Shown in pieces: positions 6,551-13,051 of a stretch of DNA of 13,051 nt. The stretch spans positions 10,759 to 23,809 of the forward strand of contig JAAAVE010000222.1 in the NCBI GenBank assembly GCA_015679605.1. Reading direction: 5' to 3'. A program made the translations under genes and the position numbers. How positions within the stretch are numbered: the first letter of the stretch is position 1; each line of letters starts with the position of its first letter. The notes under the pieces were generated by a model. It ran no database searches and was not told where the DNA came from. It saw only the letters and a list, made by a program, of their open reading frames with translations. The stretch comes from Podila epigama (Eukaryota > Mortierellomycota > Mortierellomycetes > Mortierellales > Mortierellaceae).

Positions 6551-9508
6551 ATGCCTGTGCGCCATCTTGACCGTAAATATACAACACTCCTCATGCATTT
6601 GCATGCGGAATCCTTTTGCTTTCATTTTATAATCTTTGCAATAAAAAAAAGAAAAGGGACGCGTTCAATTGGCATTACCTGTCATTCTAAAGCGTCTTTG
6701 GCATTCTTTTCGTCACAATTCTAGACTACATCACACAAAAGAGCCTGATCACGCATCAGCCCCTGTCAACGCTCAAAGATGTTCGCGTAGGCATCGATGG
6801 CAATGTCTGGCTCAAGAGAGTCATTGCCTCGGGTGCCTCGGAACAATACATTGCTGGCATCGGTGGTGCTCCCTCCTGCATGAGAAAGGCTATTGAAAAG
6901 GAGCTGGAAGGATTCAAGTAGGTGACAAGACAGAAAAACGAAAAAAAAAAGGATACAAGAATAATCGAAGGAGCAACAAGAACCAGTCAAAAATCTTACA
7001 GCTTTCTCACGTCATCCTCTACTATAGGGCCAACGCCATCCATCCACTTTTTGTTTTTTCAGGTCTCTCGTTGATCCGCAAGGACAAGCCTCATGTTAAC
7101 GATGATAACAAAATAGCCAAGAGAACCGCGGCGTGGGAAGCTATTAACTCTTCAAAGACTGAGATGGCACTCTCATACTGGACCTCGTCCTATGCTGTTC
7201 ATCAGCCCGATTTGATTCACCTTGTTATCAGGATCTTGAAGGAGCACAACATCGACTACCTCAGAGCACCTTACGGTGTTGGACCTCAGGTAAGACAGGG
7301 CTCGGATGCGTTTTTCAAAAAGCGGATCTTTTATATTTCTCCTTGTTTTGTTCGAGACTCTCATTTTCATTTTGACATCACCCTCATCTAGCTCGTGTAT
7401 TTGGAGCGCAACCCAAAGCAGATTATTCACGCCATCTACGGAGGTTCAGAACTCCTTATGTTTGACGTGGATAGAGTGATCGTGTCCCTTGACTTTGTGA
7501 AGCAAACGGTTGGGTTCATTTCAAAGAAGGCTGTTCTGCAGGACTTGCACTTGACGGATGACCAGTTCTTGGATATGTGCATCCTCTCAGGATTCGATCA
7601 CTGCCCAACATTCCCACCATTGGCCGAAGACGGCGGCTTTGCCTTCAAAAATATTCACGACTTGCTCCGCCAACACAGAACCGGATTCAATGCCGTCAAG
7701 GCCCACGCTGATTCACCACTGGCAAGTACTTTAAATATTTTGTCATTTTGGATGCTGAGCTAAACACCGTCATGTATAATCGTGCATGCGAGTGGAGTAA
7801 TAACCTTGAAGCTTTTTTTTGTTGGTATACAAAAACAGGTGGTCAAGAGCTCGTATGTTGATATCTACTGCAGGACTCGATGCGCCATGAAGTTTCAACC
7901 AATATTGACGGATGATGGACACATTGAACCCATGAATAAGGAAGAGGCACCATCAGACATTCACGAGTTTATTGGATACCGACTTCCGGATGAGGTCTAC
8001 TACTTTTTGTCTCGAGGCGTTCTGAGTGAATCGACCTTGAATACGCTGCTCTGGGGTCATGCTGCAGAGTATTCGCCATTGTGCAATGGTGAGACGGAGG
8101 AGTACCGCAAGTTCTTGACGACGGAGCTTTTCAAGTTGAAGGCCCAAACGGTTGCTCTTGCCACCGCGCACCTGCACTCATTCTACCATCGAAAGGTCGC
8201 TGTTACTTACTGGTTCGACGCAAGCACTTCACCTGAGCATGTGATCAAGGTAGACAGTGTGAGGCCTGACATTGAGGCTCTCGGACACTGGAAGACTGGC
8301 AAGCTATCTGTCGAGAAGGAGCTCAAGAAGCAAGGAGTAAGTAGGAATATTGTCTCTTTCTCTTTCTCGTTTTGGTTCCTCATCCCACCCTAACATGAGC
8401 AAGTTGTTAACGCGCCAAATCTGTGTTCTCTCTCTCTTTTTCTTCTTTATACTTGTTTTGTTACAAGGTGGCTTCGCCTAGTTATTCCTTCTGCCTGTCT
8501 TTGTTCAACAATGCTTCTGAAGCCAGCTCCACCATTGCGACGCCGAATCAGGATAATACAGGAGCGACGCCTTTGTCGGGACTGGTCAACGTGCAGTCTC
8601 GGCACTTGTCAAAGTTGCTCCAGTTGAGCTCTTTCATAGATGCGACGACACATGCCCCAACTGTCTATGGCAAAGCGATCATTGCTTCATTCAAGGCGCA
8701 CCCGACCGCTGCTCTCTCTTCTGAGACACAGGATGGCTTGTACATTGCTCTGGGCTTGATTCGTGCGAACCTTTTGACAGCTCGCCCGTACAGTATCACG
8801 TATACAAAGAAGCAGCCCGTTCAAGATGAAGTTGCTGTCAAGGCGATCCGTCTTGTAGCACGTACAGTGAGCTTGATCGGAGCACGTTTCAAGGTTTGTT
8901 TTGTCTAGAATGGGAGGCTACATTTACTTTTGCTTTTCTTTCAATATTCAGGATTTTGACCTTAACTCTCTGCGTTTGTCTTTTTTTTTTTTTTTTTTCT
9001 TTGATAGGGAGTTAAATCTTGGACAGGGCCAGTGAACCGAGATCTGTTGGCATTTAACAGTGTGAACAAGGCATTTACGCGTCATCTTCGTCAATTGAGC
9101 GAGTCGCTTTTGTTGATGATGTTGTTGTCGAACGAGTGTCAAAAGGATAACCTGGACTATACTGAGCTGGCAGCTCATATGCCATTCGTGGGCGAGCATT
9201 CAACTGTGTTGGGACTGCTTGTGAAGGAGTACCTGGAGGCTCAGGTGGTGGATTCAAAGTTGAGCAAGGATCAGGCTGTGCATGCGGTTGAGGAGAAGTT
9301 GGGTGCAACGTCGCTGGCGAGTCTTGCGGAGCCTGTCAAGGAGGAATTGCAGCGCGGTTTTGCATTCTGGGATGTTGTTGTGGATGCTGTTAAGTCACTT
9401 GGGTCATCACAATCGTCATCTACTACTACTTCTACTCCAACAGTGAACAAGGAGCTTATCCAAGAGTTTATCGATGCCAATAACTGGGTCAAGTCGCGCA
9501 AGATTTAA
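6551..9508 (+). CDS. MKT1: Mkt1-like XPG-fold post-transcriptional regulator
   Basis: In yeast, Mkt1 acts with Pbp1 in cytoplasmic mRNA regulation. Exons are 6551-6572, 6725-6917, 7028-7289, 7392-7721, 7839-8336, 8468-8893 and 9008-9508, giving 743 aa (yeast about 830). The N-terminus MPVRHLDHYITQKSLI is joined over intron 1. An XPG-N-like domain follows (VGIDGNVWLKR at 29-39, then HPLFVFSGLSLIRKDKP). An XPG-I-like part comes next (IIHAIYGGSELLMFDVDRVI at 170-189, and CILSGFDHCPTFP). The Mkt1-specific half follows, with HEFIGYRLPDEVYYFLSRG and a long helical C-terminus ending NNWVKSRKI. The nuclease EAEAS-type acidic motif is replaced by YGVGPQ, so catalysis is unlikely. Intron 4 must be GC-AG to keep frame. 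A Ser/Thr run lies at about residue 712-720. The gene is in tandem with SEC66 and the E2 gene. The identity is strong. Confidence 0.94.
7722..7838 (+). other. MKT1: GC-AG intron 4 of MKT1
   Basis: Exon 4 ends ...GAT TCA CCA CTG, followed by gcaagt. Exon 5 begins GTG GTC AAG after an acag acceptor, phase 0. The nearest GT donor (7726) would join in the wrong phase and meet a TGA within a few codons. The donor matches the usual GC-AG form, with a strong AAGT remainder. Splicing is inferred, not observed. Confidence 0.8.
8981..8998 (+). repeat. T18 tract in MKT1 intron 6
   Basis: Eighteen consecutive T, ending just before the ttgatag 3' splice site at 9007. It is a plain polypyrimidine tract. 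Confidence 0.9.
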
Positions 9509-9898
9509 ATAGATGGTTTATCTATTTTTTTACTTCTTTTCAATAAGACTGAAAGGAGAAGCAAAAGAAGTGAAATACGCATAGCATGTCTTCCATGTCC
9601 ATTGATGCCCCAAGAAGCTTTCCTCCGAATCCAATTGGTTGCCACTGTTAAGGGGTGCGGTGCTCTTTATCTTCGTTTTTTGGTGCGGTGTTGTGATGTG
9701 ATGTGATGTTAAAAAAAAGGAGAAAAGAGGTGATTTTGGTTTTGTTCTCCTTCTCTTCTCATTCACATTGATTTCCACACTCTATTCACCTTTCGCATCT
9801 TTATTCATCAAAGTATTTGCATTGTAAAAAGTCACTCGACTTCACGACCATAAAACACACACACACACACACACACCCTTGAATTCACTTTTTTAAAT
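9509..9898 (+). promoter_or_regulatory. MKT1 3' region and E2 gene promoter
   Basis: This 390-bp gap separates two plus-strand genes. An AATAAG-like sequence at about 9541-9546 may serve MKT1 polyadenylation. A GTGAT motif repeats three times at about 9693-9707. The part nearest the E2 gene is C/T-rich and then holds the AC repeat. Minus-strand open frames here are low complexity and not convincing. Confidence 0.4.
9855..9876. repeat. (AC)11 microsatellite upstream of the E2 start
   Basis: Eleven uninterrupted AC units, 22 nt before the ATG at 9899 and probably within the 5' UTR or core promoter. A likely polymorphic site. Confidence 0.92.
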
Positions 9899-12161
9899 AT
9901 GTCCGAACAGTCCTCATTGTTGTTGAAGAGACAGCTCAAAGGTAACAACCCAACGCTTCACTCAAAAAGAGCGTGTTTATGTTTTCTCGTAACCATTGAA
10001 ATGAGCTTCGACCAGTAGACAAACTTTGAGGGCTAGACTGGTGGCTAGAGAATAGCGGCTAGTGGATTTTTTTTCTTTTCTCTGTGTGCGCACAGGCAAG
10101 GGACCAAAAGAGGGACGGGAGATGCATTGAACAAAGCGTATCAAGGGTAGAAGCAACAAGCTCAATAATCACCTTTCACGCTCTTTTTTTTATGTTGTTG
10201 CTTTTGCACGATGGTGAGGAGGACGAGGGAGGGAGGGCGAGGGGGGGGGGGGGGGAATTGGTTGTCAACCAGCATTGACTGCGGTACATGCTACATGCTA
10301 CCGATCCCTACTCATGATGCTGCGTCTCCATTACACAAAGCAAACCAGACAGGAACAAACAAAGGAGGTGGTTTAAAGTAGCAGCCGTAACACACGACAC
10401 GACTTGATGAATTTTGCACAGGATAGCATCAATCGATGGTTTGACAGCTTTCTTGCTGTTGTTGACCATAGTACACACCCTGCATGCCTGCATGCTGTCA
10501 GGATTTTTTTTAGAGAAGCTGTTCAACTGCACAACACAATGGCTAACGTATTCTCGCGCTCTAATTTTTCTTTCATCCATTGGATTTTAGAGCTGACGAA
10601 AAGCCCTGTTGAGGGATTCTCTGCTGGACTTGTCGATGATAACAACATTTACGAGGTAAAGACGAGATTTACTTTGTTGCTGTTGTGCTATGACCAGATC
10701 TGTCACCTTGAAGATATGCTTTCTCATGCTATTTTTTTCTTTTCTTGTTTAAATAGTGGGAGATTATGATTCTTGGACCACACGACACACTCTAGTAAGG
10801 CTCTCAGGAATTTTCCTTTGTTCTTTACTTGATATTCCTTATTTCATCTATAATTGCCAACTTGCAGGAGCATGGGATACGTGGGTAGTTGAGGGAAAAG
10901 ATACCGATGTGTCATCTGAGCCATCTTTTTTTTTTCAATGAGTGGAACTAATTTCAACCAGTCAGGCGACAAGGATCACACCACCATTGTGGATTTTCCT
11001 TATTTTCACTCTCTGGTCAACGATTTTTTTGTTAGTTGCAAATGGATAAAGGATCTCGATGGGACCATCTTGGGACCGGATGATAATTCTGCAGAAGGAA
11101 ACCTATCTTGGATAGTAATGGAGCCTTGGACTCTGAAGGATCCAACCATCATTCTTGTTGCTCCTTTCTTTTTCCCAATGGACTATTTTTATACCATGTC
11201 GGGAAATTTCAGACACAAATTGACATTTTTGTGCTTCATTTTGGTGCCTGAGAAATTGGCAGATCGGCTTGGCTACATTTGTCCCAGATTGCAAAACCCC
11301 CTCCTGCTCCCTCTTTCCTCCTTTGTCCCCCCTTTTCTCTTTGCGTTTCCCGCATGGTGGAATTGATCTCGGCTAGGCTACATGTTACATGTGATGGTCA
11401 TTTCTTTTGACACTCTTTTCTCTCTCCACTCTCTTCTTGTTCTCTAGTGAGGGCGGATTCTTCAAGGCCCTGTTGACATTTCCCAAGGATTATCCACTGA
11501 TGCCTCCAACGCTTCGATTCACCACCGAGATGTACCACCCCAATGGTAAATTATCACCAACGGATGAAATTCAGGGGGGAGATTATACGCTACATTATTT
11601 ATCTTGATAGATGGACTAATGCAATTTAATCATTGTTGCTTCCGCTTGATCTAGTTTACCCCTCAGGCGAAGTCTGCATTTCGATTCTGGTACCTATTAT
11701 ATGCATATACATGCAGTCAGTGGACTTTTGGAAGTGTATCAATGACTGGAGCATTTTAGTTTTTTTTGTTGACATTTTTTTGTTGACATATTGTTATCTT
11801 TCCTTTTCTTTTTGTTCGGTCATGTAGCATCCCCCAGGCGACGACAAGTATGGATACGAAAAGGCCAGTGAGCGTTGGTCACCTGTTCACACTGTGGAGA
11901 CCATCTTGATTAGTGTCATTTCAATGCTATCCAGCCCGAACGATGAGAGTCCAGCCAACATTGAGGCAGCTGTAAGACTGAATCACGCCCTTTTTTTTTT
12001 ATTTATGGGTCAATTGCAGGTTTTGATACGAGTTGCTAATGTTATGCGTTTTGTTCCTCATTTTTTTGAATTGGTTTCTATAGAAGGAGCTCCGTGAGAA
12101 CTACCCATCTTTCAAGAAGAAGGTCCAGCGTCTTGCAAGACGCTCAGCAGAAGAGTTTTAA
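9899..12161 (+). CDS. UBC7: Ubiquitin-conjugating enzyme E2, UBE2G1/Ubc7 type
   Basis: Transfers ubiquitin from E1 to substrates with an E3. The Ubc7/UBE2G family makes K48-linked chains, often for ER-associated degradation. Exons are 9899-9941, 10591-10655, 10757-10794, 11448-11545, 11655-11689, 11828-11971 and 12084-12161, giving 166 aa (human UBE2G1 170). Residues: [44 protein letters not shown]; the [10 protein letters not shown] loop; the HPN motif at 79-81; catalytic C89 in GEVCISIL; the acidic G-family insertion [19 protein letters not shown] after the active site; and a basic C-terminus [10 protein letters not shown]. No TM anchor is present, as expected for Ubc7-type enzymes. Every exon join is phase-consistent. 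Introns 1 and 3 are 649 and 653 nt; the rest are 101-138 nt. The sequence looks closer to UBE2G1 than to yeast Ubc7, so the symbol is approximate. Confidence 0.95.
10227..10255 (+). other. G-quadruplex motif in E2 intron 1
   Basis: GGG-A-GGG-A-GGG-CGA followed by fifteen G. It meets the strict G3+N1-7 rule with very short loops. It lies on the sense strand of the 649-nt first intron, so it could fold in both DNA and pre-mRNA. The G15 length may be a sequencing uncertainty. Confidence 0.8.
10795..11447 (+). other. Long intron 3 of the E2 gene containing a 142-codon ORF
   Basis: Donor gtaagg after CTC-TA, acceptor ctctag before T-GAG; joining restores the Tyr of DTLYEGG. The intron holds an ATG-started open frame at 10938-11366 with no recognisable family, and a good internal acceptor (acttgcag, ending at 10867). 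Reading into the intron stops at once with TAG. The E2 protein needs none of this sequence. I describe it as intron with an unexplained ORF. Confidence 0.6.
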
Positions 12162-12576
12162 AGGAAAAGAAATGAAAGAAAAGGGATTGAACGGTCGCCT
12201 TGGGTTTTCCTCCCCCCTTTTTTTTATAGTAGGCTGTTGACACCATTCTTGAATGAAGAAAGGTGACTTTTTCATTTAAGGGAAAAGGATCAAGCAGAAA
12301 AGGAATGCATGGTTCCTTCCCATCGTAGATAACTCACAAAAAAAATAGGAAAAAAAATATGAGAAATCGCTTTTTTCAACAACACATGCGTAGGACTATT
12401 GCTGTCATTATGTTTCAATATCGACTGTAGTCGAAGAATGGTGTTTGCATGATGCGGATGTAAAGGCAGAAAAGACTCCATGACAACACAAGAGTCGATC
12501 ATTGCGAAAGAAGACGCGATTACTCCACCTTTTTTTTTCTTGCAGCGCAGTGCCTACGACTGACTGACGAAGCGCG
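12162..12576. other. E2 3' flank, no gene seen
   Basis: About 415 bp with A-rich and T-rich runs, presumably the E2 3' UTR and terminator. A minus-strand frame at 12290-12502 is partly low complexity (SHIFFPIFF) and not supported by context. Confidence 0.4.
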
Positions 12577-12921
12577 TCATTGAACGGGACTAAAAAAAGA
12601 TTGTGATGATCGGTTGTAGGAGGCGTGGTAACTGGAAAAAAAAGGGAAGGATGAAGAATGCTTTACCATGCTATGCCAGGACAACCATTGACAGCGAGCA
12701 TTCTCCCCCTTCTCTCTGACTTGGTGAACAATCTGGGCATAGACCAATGCTTTGGAAAGACCATGCAAAATAAAGAAAGAAGACAAGAGCCCAAGGCCAA
12801 GGCCATGGCTAAGCAAAGAGGTATTTGTCATCCATGCATGCATCTGTCCACGAATGTCCGTCCCTCCAATAGGCAGTAAATAGGTCCTGGTCTTGACCTC
12901 TTGCACCTCATGACCTACCAT
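12577..12921 (-). CDS. Possible small membrane protein or exon, unrecognised
   Basis: A 114-codon frame on the minus strand, convergent with the E2 gene. Its central part (about residues 30-65) reads GLGLGLLSSFFILHGLSKAL within a hydrophobic segment, preceded by TYLLPIGGTDIRGQMHAW and followed by a polar REKGENARCQ stretch. It looks less like low-complexity noise than the other unassigned frames. The last 25 residues, Ser/Phe-rich, may be non-coding. No clear 3' splice site lies just upstream. The ATG at 12921 could be the start, or the gene could continue off the right edge. I do not recognise the family, and coding status is doubtful. Confidence 0.3.
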   Translation of the reverse strand: MVGHEVQEVKTRTYLLPIGGTDIRGQMHAWMTNTSLLSHGLGLGLLSSFFILHGLSKALVYAQIVHQVREKGENARCQWLSWHSMVKHSSSFPFFSSYHASYNRSSQSFFSPVQ

Positions 12922-13051
12922 GTGGACAGGAGTGGCGGAGCATGGTTTTTTATTATTTTTTATTTTATTACATTGTCATTATGATCATCCATTATTTTTT
13001 GTTGTTGTTGTTAGAAAAAAGTTCCTTTGTCACTCAATCTATTCATTGAGC
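12922..13051. other. AT-rich right edge, no gene seen
   Basis: Very AT-rich, with (GTT)4 at 13001-13012. It could be promoter or intron for the minus-strand frame to its left. Nothing else is recognisable. Confidence 0.4.

Noticed and set aside
10301-10590. snoRNA-like C/D boxes (TTGATGA, CTGA) in E2 intron 1
   Set aside because: The C box is imperfect, the only CTGA is in the exon, and no terminal stem is visible.
10404-10769. Plus-strand 121-codon frame spanning E2 exons 2 and 3
   Set aside because: It partly contains the true exon 2 peptide ([10 protein letters not shown]...) but otherwise reads through introns 1 and 2.
12290-12502. Minus-strand 70-codon frame after the E2 gene
   Set aside because: The C-terminal half is low complexity, there is no family, and it lies in the likely 3' flank.
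12600-12640. Possible 35-nt intron (gtaaag...tttccag) in the right-edge minus-strand frame
   Set aside because: Too short for normal spliceosomal splicing, and the frame itself is doubtful.
1-13051. Defence system, CRISPR array, transposon or biosynthetic cluster
   Set aside because: Every gene I could identify is a conserved eukaryotic housekeeping or membrane gene. I saw no terminal inverted repeats, spaced repeats or transposase motifs.

Overview
The window looks like nuclear DNA from an early-diverging fungus, most likely Mucoromycota sensu lato and perhaps Mortierella-like. The clade is an inference. The evidence is intron-rich genes with GT-AG splice sites, long A/T homopolymers in introns, compact intergenic gaps, and two fungal genes (SEC66 and MKT1). 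I found no bacterial operon, CRISPR array, tRNA, rRNA or intact mobile element.

Layout, left to right. (1) 1-2406, minus: RNR1, the class Ia ribonucleotide reductase large subunit. It lacks its C-terminus because it runs off the left edge. Five coding exons are visible, one of them apparently only 3 nt long. (2) 2741-4393, minus: a seven-TM protein of the TM198/TM7SF3-like (DUF4203) type with a long cytosolic-looking tail; four exons, 446 aa. (3) 4394-5404: a divergent, purine-rich intergenic region of about 1 kb. (4) 5405-6331, plus: SEC66/SEC71, a post-translational ER translocon subunit; three exons, 226 aa. (5) 6551-9508, plus: MKT1, an XPG-fold post-transcriptional regulator; seven exons, 743 aa, with one GC-AG intron. 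(6) 9899-12161, plus: a UBE2G1/Ubc7-type ubiquitin-conjugating enzyme; seven exons, 166 aa, with two introns of about 650 nt. (7) 12577-12921, minus: a doubtful small membrane-like ORF near the right edge.

All exon models were built by hand from splice signals, reading phase and family similarity. In each complete gene the exon lengths add up to an intact frame.

The genes are housekeeping genes for dNTP supply, ER protein import, mRNA regulation and ubiquitin conjugation. SEC66 and the Ubc7-like E2 both touch ER protein traffic or quality control, but nothing in the sequence suggests a cluster with one function. I do not see a new multi-gene system. The most unusual points are at the RNA level: a 3-nt microexon that restores the conserved RDGR motif of RNR1, a GC-AG intron and a coding-sequence decoy 3' splice site in MKT1, and two long introns in the E2 gene, one with a strong G-quadruplex motif and one with a 142-codon ORF.
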